Position numbers and translations under genes: made by a program | The notes under the pieces: generated by a model | Database searches by the model: none | What the model was told of the DNA's origin: nothing | What the model saw: only the letters and a program-made list of their open reading frames with translations | Part shown: positions 13,201-26,300 of the stretch, in pieces | Layout of the letters: the number at the start of each line of letters is the position of its first letter | How positions within the stretch are numbered: the stretch's first letter is position 1 | Origin: Colius striatus | Taxonomy: Eukaryota > Chordata > Aves > Coliiformes > Coliidae | DNA: 64,000 nt | Direction: 5' to 3' | NCBI RefSeq assembly: GCF_028858725.1 | Contig: NC_084761.1 | Span: 20,490,501-20,554,500, forward strand

Positions 13201-16200
13201 AGCCTTGTCCTGACCATGATGGTCCCTGTCTGAACGTCTGCAAGACCCATGTTGTATTGGGAGTGAGGAAACAGGCTGCTGCTCCTTAGCCGAATTCCCT
13301 ACTCCACTTCTGCTGACCCCTGCCACAGCATATATGGAGGGCAGAAGTGTGTGGTGTGTGTGTGGTGAGAAGAGGGAAGTGGGGTTGCACAGGACCTGTT
13401 GATTATATCAAAGCTCAAGGCAACTGGTAGCCAATATGAATTATTTCAAGGCACTACAGAGAGAGGGGTGTATCTCATACCACTGGATATTTGGTGACAC
13501 ACAAATTAATTCAGACTTTTGAGAGGTGGTTGCAATCCCCAAAACAGCAAACGAGTCTATCTTTAGACTATGACAGCTGTTGGAAAGCTCAATATTTGCA
13601 AACTGAGAGCATTTATTAAACCACAGCACAGGAAGTTTTACTGTGTGGGTAAACCACATATGCTCCCTGGCTTTCAAAAATGTCTTTATAAAACTGTGAA
13701 GAGAGAGCATAGCTGGAGGAAATTTTTCTTCCTATTTCTTCCTTTTTAAATTCTCTCCTGTCAGAGAAAACATGTGTATGGTCATATTTGAAACTCAGCA
13801 CTAAGAAAGCTCCTTGCTCATGATGGAGCAAATAGTTTTTATAGTTTTCAGGCAGTTTTTTCTGGTTGTCAGCTGCTGCTGTCAATTCAGACCAGAGTGC
13901 TATACAGTGTGTAACACCAGAATGTATATAGTGTTTAGTTCTGTTTAGTCCAAGCTGGTATAAAAGACATATTGCTTTGTTCCCTGGAAACTGAAGCTTG
14001 CCTGATGCCAAGTCTATACTGTGCTGAGAAATCAGGAGGCTAGAGACATATATTTTTATAACTAGCATTCAAAACATGGAAGGTGTTGGACCAGCATTTT
14101 TATTCTCGCAGCTTGAATCTCCTCATCTTTGGAAAATACCAGTGGGACTGAGCACCTGCATGCTTTGCTGGGACCCTACAGCAGCATGTGGGGTTCCTTA
14201 GTACCTTTTCAGTATCAGTTCCTTTTCCAAGGAACAGTTCACAAACAGTTTAACATCTCAACCAGCTATATGTAAGGACAGCAGCAGAGCCACAGTAAAG
14301 AAGAGAAGATCTGAACTGGAAAATCAGTTGCTTCTTACCATACTGTGGCACTGGTGAACTGGGAACTCATTAAATGAGTTGTCTGCTGGAGGAATGCTGA
14401 AATGAAGAAACTCTCTGCATCAGAAGACTCTTCCAAACACAGGATTTGGAGAAAAAGTCCCATGCTGTTTCTCTCATTACCACAGGCAGGTGAAAGCTGC
14501 AGGAAATACAATGACACAGAACTAGTTTGCTCTTACTGAAAAGGGCAAGAACAGGAGGAGGGATACTGTCATTGGTTATAGATTTGCGGTCTGCCAATCC
14601 TGCCAGTGCAGAAGTGACACAGCAGAACTCCTCTGCCTTCAGTGACAGTGACACTGGATTTCTGTTCCCACAAAGGGCAGCAGTTGTGAATTCATGCCAA
14701 GATTTTCAAAACTAATGTGTGGCCAGGCTGCCTCCACGCTTCTGAAGCTTGCTAATAGTCTCAAAGCAATGCCCAAGGAACAAAGCACCTAAACATTTTT
14801 ATCACTTGGAAAAACGCCCTTTAGGTGAGCTGTCATGGGCATGGATATTTCCAGCAGGATTTGTGTCAGCAAAGTTAAGAATTCTTATTGTGTGGGACCC
14901 AGAACCTGCCAGTCCTAGGGCAAGATGCAAAGAGATTTCTTCTCCATTCTGTTTGACTGGGGCAGTTTTCTGGGTAAAGTCTGTGCTCTAACAGGAAATC
15001 ATACACATTTCTGAAAGATGGTACAATATTCTGCAGTGATATGCTGTTGCATATGATCTGCAGATTCAAAGCCTTAGGCAGAAAGTAACTTTATTTTCCA
15101 TATTGCTAATGGACTATGAAGAATCAGTGAGATATGATCTGGTAAGTACAGTTTAGTCTTGCTTAGTTTTCTCTTTTGCAGTTCCAGTACCTCTAACTAA
15201 CTGCAGGTCTAGACCTTGTTGCAGGTCTGTGACATTACTCCAGTCAACCCAATGCTTCCAGCCCCATCTCCTGTTCCTCTTTCACATTGTCAAGCTCTTT
15301 GTTAACACTAACAGTTGCCAAATGCTCTCCCTCTGCCAAAACTTTTCTCTGATAAACCATTTCCATTCTTTATACTTAATGTCAGTCTTGTTGTGCAGTT
15401 ACCTGTATTATTTTCTGCATTGTCTCCTGCTCTTTATTCTTTATTCTGCCTTCATTTTGCAGTTTATGTCCTGGCAGAGGAGAGGCACTAGTAATAGGAG
15501 AGCTAAAATCCCTCAGTTCCAAAACCACTGGCTTCTCGCACTTGAGGAAAGGAAGGTTTACTGCACAGCCCCTCCGTCACTCATCTGTCTCAGACACAGG
15601 CTCTAAGAGTGTGTATACAGCCATTTAGACTGGCCTCAACTTTTTGCTTCTTGTGGTACATGTCTGTGCACATAGGCAGAAATGTAGGGTTGACTCAGCT
15701 GCTCCCTTCCTATAGCCTCTGTTCTTAAAATTCTTAAAACAAATCCTAACAGGGTTTCCACTGACCTTGAAAGCTGATAATGTCATTTTAGTTTAAACTA
15801 TTGGCTCTATGTGAAATAGAGGTAACTTTTGTCTGTTTGGAGGTGGGGGTGGTTTGGAGGTTTTTTGGGCAGGGTGATTCAATAATAGATTTACAGATTT
15901 TTTTTTTAACCAATTAGATCCAGGTCTGAACCATGCTCAAAGTTTAAACTGTTCCATATTTTAGTATATTCAATCCTTATGTACCCTCCATGCAATTGTT
16001 TCCTATTTCCTCTACAGGTATCCTCAAATATTGGGAAAATGCTGTATTTTGTCCTTCATCCCTCTGCCTTCTTATCTTATTTTTCTTAGAAAGAAGAAGC
16101 CTTTGATGAAGTCAACGATTTTCCATGATTAAGGACATAGTTTACAGTGATACTCTCCAAGCCTCTTCTCCTCCCTGTTGCTGTCAGAGTGCTTTTGAGT

Positions 16201-19028
16201 CTGTCCTCAGCTTTCTGAAATTGCAAGGCCAAACTCAAATCATACCAATGCTGACAGTAGAGTGACGGTCCTGATAACATTCCCAACTGTTAATATTAAC
16301 CTTTCTTTTTTCAACATCATCACTGATACTACATTTTCACTGTTCTCTAGTTTAGCCTGTCAAAGCTACCAGATCTATTTTTGCAATGTTGTTATACGGA
16401 GTAGTCACATTTTGTATTTTCACATTTCATTTGATCATCTTCTGTGCAACTCTGAAGCCTTGCTGATTTTGGACAATTTCTGTCTTTGAGCAGGGATATT
16501 GTACCATCTCCTAAAGCTTGTCTTATGTGAAATATTTTTTATTACTTGTTCTTATAAGCTCTCGAATGATTTCAGGACTAATTCACTTCTATAATGAAGA
16601 GGATATTTTTCACGATCAATGGAATTTGTAAAGATGTTTTCATAGACTTGACCTTGGACAGACCTTTGTGTGATCTCAAAATGTAGCATATTTCACTCAG
16701 AATGAACAACTGATAACTTTTGAATACAGTTTCGGAGTCTGTGTCCAGTGTCACAGATTTAAAGAGATTATTTTTCATACCACTGTTCCTTAGTTCATTA
16801 GACAGAAAGCACTATAAAATGCATACTCTTCTCAACATGGACTCTGTGTATTTGTTTCCTTTTCCTTTTATTATGCAGAGAGGAGCAGGGGCAGGCTGCA
16901 CCACATGGGAGGCAAGCCAGGACCCATGGCTGACAGTGGTGCAGAAACCTCCCAAGCAAAGGTACAACCCCACAGCACCCAAATGAGAAGAGCAGAGCTG
17001 GTGTCATATAGGACCAGTTGCAGCCCAGGGTTCCCAGAGCAACCTGTAGCTATAAGGAAGATCTGAAGTCAAGCAAGGTAAGTGAAGACAGGTACAACAG
17101 TACAACCACTGAATCACTCAGGCAAGGGCCTGGACCTGTGTTTAAATGAGATTTCAGTGTGATTAGTTTGAGGTGATTTGTACTTCACAAATCCCCACTA
17201 GCTTTTTGGGAGAATGGTCTTCTGGGGTTTTGTCACCTAATGCTATGGGGACAGGCACGTTCCTTTAAGGATCTTTGTTAGAATAAGAACAACTGCCCAC
17301 AGAAGTTTTTTATTATTATATTAAGATTTTTAGCAAGCAGTGTAGCTTAGCATTACACAGAATTTCTAGGAATTAGTATAGCTATAGGAAGACAAATCAA
17401 CATCATTTAGGCTAATGAGGGTGCTTAATGTGTGGGAATTGCAAGCATTTAGGAGTAATGTGACCAGGCAGGATGAGACTCCGGGAACTTAGTACCTTAG
17501 TTGTGGCAAAGGGTGTTTGATTCTAATTTAGTTTGAGAATGGAAGGCCTATAGTTTTTATTTCAATTTTTGTTGATAAATGATAACTGAATGTGTTGTGC
17601 TCTGAGGTCTCTTGTCCTCTGAGATGGAGGCTGTAACTCATGAACACTACTAGTCCCAAGGACAAGCAAGAGGCATTAAGTTGCTTGTGAAGATACTATA
17701 TTAAAAACAAACATCTAACAAAGTACCAGATATTCTGTTTTTTTAGTCAATCAGTGCTGCTGGAACAGTCATTTAGTTATGTCTTCAAAGCCTGCCTGTA
17801 AGCATCCTGAGCACGAGTAGTGGAAACTTGAGTAGAGACCTCAGCCTGCTCCTGTTTTTGTGAAACAAATTGGTCATTAACTTTATGACTTGAATAGATG
17901 TAAAGCGGAGAGGATTAAGGCAGATCAGGGGCTAGAACAATGTGAATTGGTCCTACTGGGAGTTCTTCTGTGCTCATGAAGTCAGAGGAAATACGAGCTT
18001 CTCTTGAAAACAACCTGGTTTGATAAGACCTTGGGTTTTTACGGTTAAACTATCAGCTACCTATCGAAAGCGCAGTGACATCTCAGTGGCTGTGTGGTGG
18101 TGAATCACGTAACCAAACGTACAGACTTTTTATTAGTGTGACTGGAATCACCATAAAAAAAAAGGCAGTGCATGAAATAATTAGCTAATTGTGGCCAGGA
18201 CTGTCAGGAATCCAGAGGACGAGCTGTATTCACTGATGTTGAGTTACAAATGTGCCTTTTATGTAGGGCAAATGGGGAAGTGTTGAAAGCTGTGTGTCCA
18301 ACTAGAAAGTGTACTACTAAGAAAACTGAAATTCTTCATGAAATCCTGTCAGCCTGAAACATTTTCTTTTCATTTCATCAGAGTCCCTTCAGTTCCTTCC
18401 ACAAAGGCTAATTAATTTATCAGACAGTGTTTCCAGAATGAAGCGTTGCATCTTGACAGAATATTTTAGAAACTTTTTTGCATTTTGTGCTGTAGAGAGT
18501 TACAGATCAGTCACAAGGGAGTTTCTTGTTTCTGGATAGCATTCACAGAATATCCTGAAATCCCATTTTTAATAAGCAGAACTTTTAAATTTTGAAGTTG
18601 CCTTTGCAAGCTTAACTTCTGCATTCAGCACAGGTCACCATCCAGTGAAGGCAAACCACCTCATGGCTTTCCCTTCAGCATCCTTGTGCTGCAGTGAAAT
18701 CTTAAGGCTGTCTCAAAAATCACCTCAAATGCTTTGAGGCTTTTTTTTTGTCTTCCTTGCACTCATTTTGAGTACTTTTTTTGTTTTTTGGAGGGTTTTG
18801 CTGAACTGGGATGAACAAGAGCATATATTTACACTTTATTCTCAAAAACTGCTGAGTCATTGGGAAACAAAATTATACAGGTTGGGCAGGACCTTTGGAG
18901 TTCTGATCCTCAGTTTTAATCAGGAAAACATACCTTTGACAAAAGATTTTTCAGAGAAAAAAAACCCCATGCTGCAACAAGAGACTGTCTTAAGTACAAG
19001 CATATTAAATATTGCCCTGCCAGATGCA
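10263..19028. other. Intergenic DNA, nothing recognised
   Basis: About 8.8 kb without a supported gene. A 150-codon open frame at 13616-14068 (minus) and a 125-codon one at 15229-15606 (plus) have no recognisable domain and no matching splice context. Short poly-T runs are present near 11369. No transposon ends were recognised. Confidence 0.5.
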
Positions 19029-19375
19029 TAACAGCCACACTTTATGCAGCCCAGGATACAATTGGATTTCTGGGCTGCAAGCACATGTTGCCAGCTCACA
19101 TCCAATTCAGCAGCTGCTGCTCTCCTCAAGTCCTTCTACCGCAGGGCTGCTCTCACTCCACTTATTCCCCTGTCTGATTTGATACTGGGGATTGCCCCAG
19201 CACAGGTGCAGCACCTTGAACTGGCCTTGTTGGACTTTACGAGGTTCACCCAGGCCCACTCCTCAGGCCTGCCCAGGTGTTCCCAGTTGGCAGTCCTTTG
19301 TGGTGGGGTTTTCAACAAAGTACAGCAGGATCAGACATCCACATTTGATTAGATCCTTCGAAAATCCTGGCCCAC
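19029..19375 (-). mobile_element. Old CR1 LINE fragment, minus strand
   Basis: Read on the minus strand, 19129-19040 gives a diverged CR1 ORF2 word (LAAQKSNCILGCIK). On the plus strand the same piece shows the familiar avian CR1 antisense text: CAGCCCAGGATACAATTGG, TTGGACTTTACGAGGTTCAC and a diverged stretch that normally encodes the CR1 RT-to-tail region. It lacks a clean 3' end and has many differences from the common consensus, so it is an old, doubly truncated copy. Both edges are approximate. Confidence 0.75.
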
Positions 19376-21004
19376 ATAAAATAGATCATAAAATCCATCT
19401 ATGAAATCCCAGCTGTTCCAGCAGCTTTGCTTCCCATTACTCCCCAGACATTTTCCTTGTTTAAATGAACATAGTCTGGGATGACACAGCTCGAAAAGTT
19501 GTCAGTTTTCCTTAGCTGTGCAAATCTGTCATGACCTGAAAGGTACTCCAATTTACCTGAAGGACTGCACTGGGAAAGGAGCTTAACTGATATTTTGCTG
19601 CTGTAGACTCCCACGGTATAAGTTATGGGGATGCTCTGAACCCATAGAAGATCTGTGCAGGCTGGTCCTTGCATTAACCTGCGCTCCTCTCTGATTTCAG
19701 AAGCCTCAATGAAATGCTTCCAAGGTTGCTGTCTGTACGTGCTGAGCTCTGTCTGATTGAATGAGCCCTAAAGGAGGTTTATCTCCTGCTGGTATTGAAA
19801 CTGCAGTCTTTTTAGGTGACTTGTATCCCCTTCAAAATAGAATTGAGTTCTCCCCAAAAATGGACCACAAAAGCCATTTTTTATCCTTTCTTTGTTAAAT
19901 TTTCATTCCTATTTATTTCTCCAGCTGCAATAATACTTAATATGCCAGAATAGACAAGGGAGGAAACCAGAAAGAGGAATAAATACAATGTAACTACATT
20001 TACTATTTGTCATGTGGGCAGGAGGCGGTAGGCGGTCAAAGTATCCTGGCAGCAGCAAAATGCGAAACAACCACAAGAAGATCCAGGAATCAGTGAGTTC
20101 AATTCAGATACACAGACTGTTTCTCACATATTCCAGTTAAGGACAGTTCTACAATAACAGATTGAAAATTTGGAGGAACGGGTTTATGCTTCACTGGACG
20201 AGCTAAAAGAGCTGGACTAAGAATCAGTTGCTGAACAAAGAGAAGTTTATGTTAAATCAAGAAGTGAGTTTATGGGATTAGTCTGATGTTTAGTGGAGGG
20301 CTTTCTATAAGTCTCATTAGCAGGTGTTTTGATTTACAGATAAAATTCTTTCTTAAGGCAGTGAGGTGAGGACATCCTCAGCCACACTGGCTTAGAGCTG
20401 CCTTGAGCCCCAACAGTCCCCAGGAGGGAGCATATTCTTAGGGACCTGGCAAGTCTCATGATTCCCTCCTTTTTCCAGTTCCACAGCTTAGCTGGATCTT
20501 ACAAACAGCAGCAACATTTTCATTGCCTGATATCAGAAGAAAATTGTTGGTATTAGCAACTAGCCTTAGATGCTAAAACATTACCATAAATATTGTTCAA
20601 GCAGCCCTGTTTCAGCTGCTCTGAGAGATTCACAGAAGACAATGAATTAATGTTCTCCTCTTCATCAATGAATATCCAGAGTAATCGTATCTGAGTTCAA
20701 TAATCATAGTTCTCTTTTATGTTACAATAAATGGAAGATAATCCCACATTAATCACAATTTTGCTCCAGCCCAGTTTGAGACCAGTGAGTCATTACTGAC
20801 TGAGTTGCCACTGTTTCAAGCTGGTAACATAAAGGACTGAATTTGGCTTCCTACTTAGATCAGTCTTTCATATATCATGCAAGTTGCCTATCTTCTTCAA
20901 AACAAAAACATCCTGATATTTTTGTCAGAAAGGGCTTGCAAAGCATAAGCTTCAGACACAATAAATGAACTCTGCTAAATCATTTAGGTAGTTCCTAGCA
21001 TATT
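19376..21004 (-). other. NPFFR2: Probable NPFFR2 3' UTR and downstream DNA
   Basis: This sequence lies directly downstream of the NPFFR2 stop codon. The first canonical minus-strand AATAAA after the stop that I find is the complement of TTTATT at 19912-19917, about 1.1 kb away. That gives a plausible outer limit for the 3' UTR, but nothing else in the sequence fixes it. No other coding feature is seen. Confidence 0.35.
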
Positions 21005-21842
21005 TCATTTCATTTCATTGCAGGGCACTTCTAGATCCTCCATGATCAAATCCTGCTGGTCATTCACCCAATTTCCTTTCTTAACTGTCTTCTCCTTCTC
21101 CTTAATATTTTGGCAAGTTTGGTTCTGGAGTGCCTGGTTGTTGGCAGCTGGCAAAATGGCATTGCTTTGGCCTCGCTGAAAATAGACCTCCCTGTGAATG
21201 ATCTCCCTGGAGCAGAGCTGAAGTTTAAAGGCTGCCTGAAAGCCCCGGCGAAAGTTTTCATTGAAGAAACCATAGATGATGGGGTTGACACTGCTGTTGA
21301 AAAAGGCCAGCCAGTGAGCAACAGGATAGATATAAATGTTGATGATCTGCAACTGGATATCTGAAAGGTTGGCGTAGTCTGACAGCATCATTAGAGTCCA
21401 CAGGGGCAGCCAGGACAGAGTGAAAAGCAAAGCCACAATAATGAGCATTTTGATGACTTTTTGTTTCTTCTTAGATACGCTGTGCTGGTGCTCCTGGCGG
21501 TGCTTTCCCACCACGTGCATTGCTGTGTTGGAGAGAGCGATGCTTATCCTGGCGTACATGACAACAATGAGCGACAGGGGAGCCAAGTAGATGTTGGCGA
21601 ACAGAACCGTTGTGTATATCTTTCTCATTCTCGGGTCAGGCCAGTGCTCCCGGCACCAGTACACGGAGCGGGTTTCATTGCCGTAGCCAAGGATCACCCT
21701 GAAATGCTTCTCTTCCTGTACCTGCAGCATGACTGCAGAAGGACACATGATCACAACGGCCAGAGTCCAGATGACTGCTATGATGGCGACTGCAGTTGAG
21801 ATGGTCAGCTTCTGCTTAAACGGATACACGATGCATCGAAAC
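21005..21842 (-). CDS. NPFFR2: NPFFR2 coding exon 3 (TM4 to C-terminus)
   Basis: The acceptor CTGCTGCAG|G completes Arg137 of the DRF motif. The exon encodes TM4-TM7 and the C-terminal tail, ending VPCNEMK and TGA. The tail has a Cys in LQLCSRE, a possible palmitoylation site after TM7. The open frame extends 77 bases past the splice site into intron, and the Met-containing extension there is not coding. Confidence 0.96.
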
Positions 21843-23389
21843 CTGCAGCAGAGGCACCCAGGGAAGTACATGGAGAAGCCATTTAGAGAATGCTTAATCA
21901 AACAGGCAAGCATCCACATGCCTTCTCAATCACATGTTTTTAAGAAGTATAAGTGGATTCATCTACTCACAAACTCGTGGAGTTGCATTTAGTTGCTCCA
22001 TTTAAGAGCTACATTTAGTTGTTGGTGAAAACAATCTTTTGAAAAAGTCACATTTGCTGTTAAAATGTCCTTATTTTGATCTGTCTCTGTTTCAGCCTCC
22101 TGCTTCTGCCACTTCATTTAACCACAGCAGGTACCAGTGCCTCTGCTATCTAGCCTGATAGCTAAGGAACAAACCAAATCTGGGCAGCCAGGTGTAGCCT
22201 AGCAGTACCATCTTTAAGAGGTACCAGTGGAGGAGCAAATTGCTATGGCTGCTCTTTAGATCTGGCCACATTTTGGGTTGCTTAATAGTCTTCAGAGCAA
22301 AATACATCTAATTTATGGCAGTTGTATGGATCGATTAACGACTTCAATTAACGACTGGTCAAGTGGCCAGAGGGAAATAAAAGTGACTGTGTACAGTCTC
22401 TGTATCATCTTACCTGTCCACGGCAATAGCAACCAGAGTGAAGACAGAGGCAGAAACAGAGATTCCTTGTACCATCCCACTCATCTTGCAAATCAGGCTC
22501 CCAAATGGCCATCCTGGAAGGAAATAGACAGTTGTAACTGCCGCCGTCTCACTGAAGCACTGCGCATACATGTGTAAGAGGAAATATCCACCCCAGAACT
22601 AACACATTTCTTTTGTTCTGTCAGGCCACAGCAGGGCTTAGGGAGGTACAGGTTATGTAAAAAGCTTTACCAACTGTCTTGGGTGTGTTTCTGATGCTCC
22701 AAAAGACAACAAAGCAAATGTTTGTGGTCTGACATCCCGTTAAAATGAGATCTCAAGACAAAAAAGGGAACTGACCACTGCAGTTCATTGTTCTCTGCAT
22801 CTGGCTCATAGCATCTGCCAAGTCTTCCTAAACATCTAACCTGGCAGTGGGATAATCCCTTCTAAAAGATGGGAGATGTGGAAGTCTGCAAGGGCAGCCA
22901 CATTCAGCAGGTGGGTTAGAGGTTTGTCTTCCTCACTTCTGACTTCCTGTACCTGGAAGTGCCTAAAGAGCCCACTCAGAAATTCATACCTGGCTCTTGG
23001 GGCCCTAGGAAGGCCAGCACTCAGAAACACAGGCCAGTCCCCTCAAGCTCTTACCAGTATATGGTGCGCACCAGCCTACCTGCAATGATGTTGTCCAGGA
23101 GGGTGGTGGGCATGCAGAAGATTCCCACCAGTAAATCGCTGACAGCCAGGTTTAAGATGAACAGGTTTGTGACTGTACGCATGTGTTTGCTCCTCAGCAC
23201 AATAAAGCAAACCACTCCGTTGCCAGCCATACAGAGCAGGAAGATTAGGAAGTAAGAGATGATGAAGACAGCTGCCACTGAAGGCTGATGAAGGTAGAAG
23301 TCCACATAGGAGACGTTGCCTTCTATGTAGAGGTACTTGTACGTCCCATTCAGCGTATTAGGCCAATCGAACGAAGAGTTTGAGTCCAT
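21005..23389 (-). CDS. NPFFR2: Neuropeptide FF receptor 2 (class A GPCR), three coding exons
   Basis: This is a plasma-membrane receptor for RF-amide peptides such as neuropeptide FF, coupling mainly to Gi/o in known vertebrate members. Coding exons on the minus strand are 23389-23080, 22513-22414 and 21842-21005 (310 + 100 + 838 nt), joined in frame at GT/AG introns to give 415 residues; human NPFFR2 is about 420. Visible features are N-glycosylation sequons at N4, N14 and N25, TM1 near 38-63, TM2 near 73-95 and TM3 with C112 and the DRF motif (136-138). ECL2 carries C200 in YWCREHW. TM5 lies near 212-236, TM6 contains SWLP (280-283), and TM7 carries NPIIY (323-327). The words [18 protein letters not shown] and [20 protein letters not shown] fit NPFFR2 better than NPFFR1. 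No damage is seen. The start was chosen at MDSNSS because it aligns with the human short form. Confidence 0.95.
22414..22513 (-). CDS. NPFFR2: NPFFR2 coding exon 2 (ECL1 to TM3)
   Basis: A 100-nt exon bounded by TTCCAG|GA and GACAG|GTAAG-type sites. It reads [20 protein letters not shown] then [12 protein letters not shown], the start of the DRF motif. It is too short to appear as a long open frame and is identified by phase and homology. Confidence 0.95.
23080..23389 (-). CDS. NPFFR2: NPFFR2 coding exon 1 (N-terminus to TM2)
   Basis: This exon encodes residues 1-103 plus one base of residue 104, covering the glycosylated N-terminus, TM1 and TM2 ([20 protein letters not shown]). The donor reads GCAG|GTAGG. 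Ten bases upstream of the ATG is a possible acceptor (ACAACAG|GAG, exon from 23399), which suggests that the exon starts just before the ATG and that 5' non-coding exons lie further right. The frame is also open upstream of this ATG to 23536. Confidence 0.93.
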
Positions 23390-23399
23390 TCTCTTACTC

Positions 23400-26300
23400 C
23401 TGTTGTCAAGGGCCTTAAAAGATATTTTCAGAAAGGTCATTTTAATATGCTTGAAATGGATCTGAAGAAATGTGACTAGTTTGGATATACTGTGTGCTGA
23501 AATACATGCAAAGCTTATGTGTACTCCCCCCTTCATGTAAGTAAGACTGCTGGAGGTTTTCTTCTTTCTGCAAGCTGTAGAAGTTAAGTCCTTCCTTTTT
23601 CAAAGGAGAGGAAAGCCAGACAGGATGTAAACTGGCCTACTGTGTTGTGTCAAGTAAACAAACTAACAGGCTGATTGGTTTATTTTCAGAAAAAAAAATA
23701 ATCAGAATGCTTGAGAGATTGGTTTACTCAGCAGCTTGCGTGGTCTGGCTCTCAGGCAACAGTGAGAATGCTGAGCCATGAAAAAGAGTGATTAAATTAA
23801 AGCTTTCTGAAACAAACCTCCTGCCTGAATATATCCAAGGACAAGCCCATTTCATTGAAAATTAACTATTTTTGTGTACAGCTGGTAGTAGACCACAGCT
23901 GATTTTAGTTCTCTGCTTACAAGCTACACAGATCTGGGGATGAGTTTGGAAATGTGATACGCTACACGGTAGCTGGATTCCTTTCCTAGCTCTGCTACTG
24001 AATTCCCACGTGACCTTGGAGAATTCATAATCTCTCTGTGATGCAGGTTTCGTGCAATAAAATGTGAGTAATACTTTTCCCACAGGGCTTGTCCACACTC
24101 TAAAGTAAATTCATTCATTTTGTATTTTCTTAGATTACTGTTGGCAAAAACGACATTTTTTTTTTCAAAGAGACATTTTTTTCAAGCCTGAACTTGCTAG
24201 TGTACCAATGTTGGTTTCAAACTACCAGTATCAATGCCTGCTGTGTTGTAGTAGCAATGTGTTTGCTGGTGTGTTGGCTTGAACCTAAGGGATGCAAGAC
24301 TTTTTATTCAACTGCTTGATGGAGCTGAAAGAATCAATTTGAGGCAGAATTTGTATAGCGCAAAATTTGACTGATTGAGACGAACTTCGTGGGCCACACT
24401 CTGTTTTCTTGCCCTACACAAGCTGTAGGTATACAAGACACTGATTTAGATTTCTAAATCAAATCTTGACTGTGACAAACTTCTAACATGTACATTGTAC
24501 AGTAACTCACATAGACATGGTATCAGTCTGCATAATGGGCCAACACTGACACTTTCACCTGTACAGCTGACACCAGATAACTTTGACTTGGAAGCAGCAT
24601 TGTAATTTTTTTTCAGTATTTGTCTACCAGATAGAGACATCTAAAGAGGCAGAGGGATGGACCTGTTCCTAAATTTAGAGAACACTGAAATTAATTGGTG
24701 GCAGAGGCACAAAATAATGTATGTGTGGAGGTGCCTGTAGGACACTTAGAAATTCCTTGGTATAAATGGAACTTAAATTAAAGCACAAGTATCCAAATCC
24801 TGATGAGCTTGTATGTGAGGGGAGGGAAGCACTCACTACACCTCTTTCCTTGTGAAAGGAAACCCAGAGTGGGCCCTTCTTTTGTGCATGTAAGGCTTTG
24901 GCTGCCTCCTCAGATACCTGATGATGAGGCATGTGGTGGTTTCCCCATATCTGTGGAGTAGAGATGGAAGGTGATGGTCTGTTTGCTGTCAGTCTGTGTA
25001 GGGCAGCCCGCTTCCTGCGAAAACAGAGTGAGTGTATGTACCAACGCTAAAAGGGATGAGTTTTACTTACTTTACTTAAAAGAGTTTCTAATTTACTTTC
25101 TGTCTCTGCCTGTTGTTCCTGATATATTTACTCATACCTAAATTCTCATGAACATATTGCAGCTTTCCTATATTTAGCTTGTCAATGAGATTCAATAACA
25201 CCAAAGCCCTCTGTAAGTGTTTTACTTCCAGGTAGCAAGTGCAGTTAAAAACTATTTATTCTGATAAGCCTCAAGTTTGGAATAAGCAGAGTAATGAAAA
25301 AAAACCCAAAACATTGTGTTCTGGCCTCTTCCACCTTTCTAGAAGTCAGCAGCAGTACAATGTTTGTAATGGATCTGTATGTTTTCATGTTCATCAGAAT
25401 GTCTTCACATTAAGGTAGGTAGTTAAGAAACTGAAGTCTCTACACAAGAAAACCAATGCCTGTATGTTTTAACAAAGCAGCATATACAAGTGAGCTGTAA
25501 TAGTTGGGTATTCTCTCTGTCTGACCTTAGGGAGAAGACTGCCTTTATTGCTTTTATTCAACGTATATTTTTTAAACAATTGAGAACATTGTTATTCAAA
25601 TGTGTTACTTGCCAAATGCTTTACCTAACCAAAGATCAGAGTCAGCTGCTGTGGAAAGTGTTTTAGTGCCAATTATATCATTTGCTTGAGGTAGCAGGCA
25701 GTGATGCATTTGCATACAAACATGCCTAAGGTGAAAAGTATCAGCAGAATTAAAATATAGAGATTTGATAATAGCATTTTTTGCTGTTCCTTTAATCACC
25801 CATCTGGAACTATGTTCTATAAATCCCAGATGATGCTGCATCACTAAAACCTCATGTAAAGCTCAGCATCTCTCTCATTGCCTTTTGGCCCATCACAAGA
25901 AATACACCAATAATGTTCATTCTCTTCTTCTTCTCCCAGTCAGTTTCCCAGAGTAAGTGGGAGCAGGAGCCCAAACTCTCCCTGCCCAGGAAGATGACCA
26001 CCTAGATGAGAAGCAGAGCTTACCGCAGGAGCTTCCTTCACCAGGAAAGGCAGCAGGGTGCCTAGCTTGGCATGGCTCTGCTGGATGAGACCTAAATCTG
26101 TAATGAAGTGTCTGACACAACAGTCTTTGCTCTGTATCTCAAAGTCACTTCTTGAGGCTGCCAACCAGAAAGTTAGAAAGGCAAGGGCTTTCACGTTCAA
26201 GCCATCTTTTCCTGAACGCTAGTGATGGGAGCGAGCAAGGACCTTGGTTTAACACGGGGGAAGTGAAACATCAAGAAATGGAACAGACAATGCTAGCATT

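Noticed and set aside
13616-14068. 150-codon minus-strand open frame
   Set aside because: No recognisable domain or signal, no splice or promoter context, and no second exon. Chance frames of this length are expected in a 64-kb window.
21461-21799. 112-codon plus-strand open frame over NPFFR2 exon 3
   Set aside because: Antisense shadow of the receptor exon.
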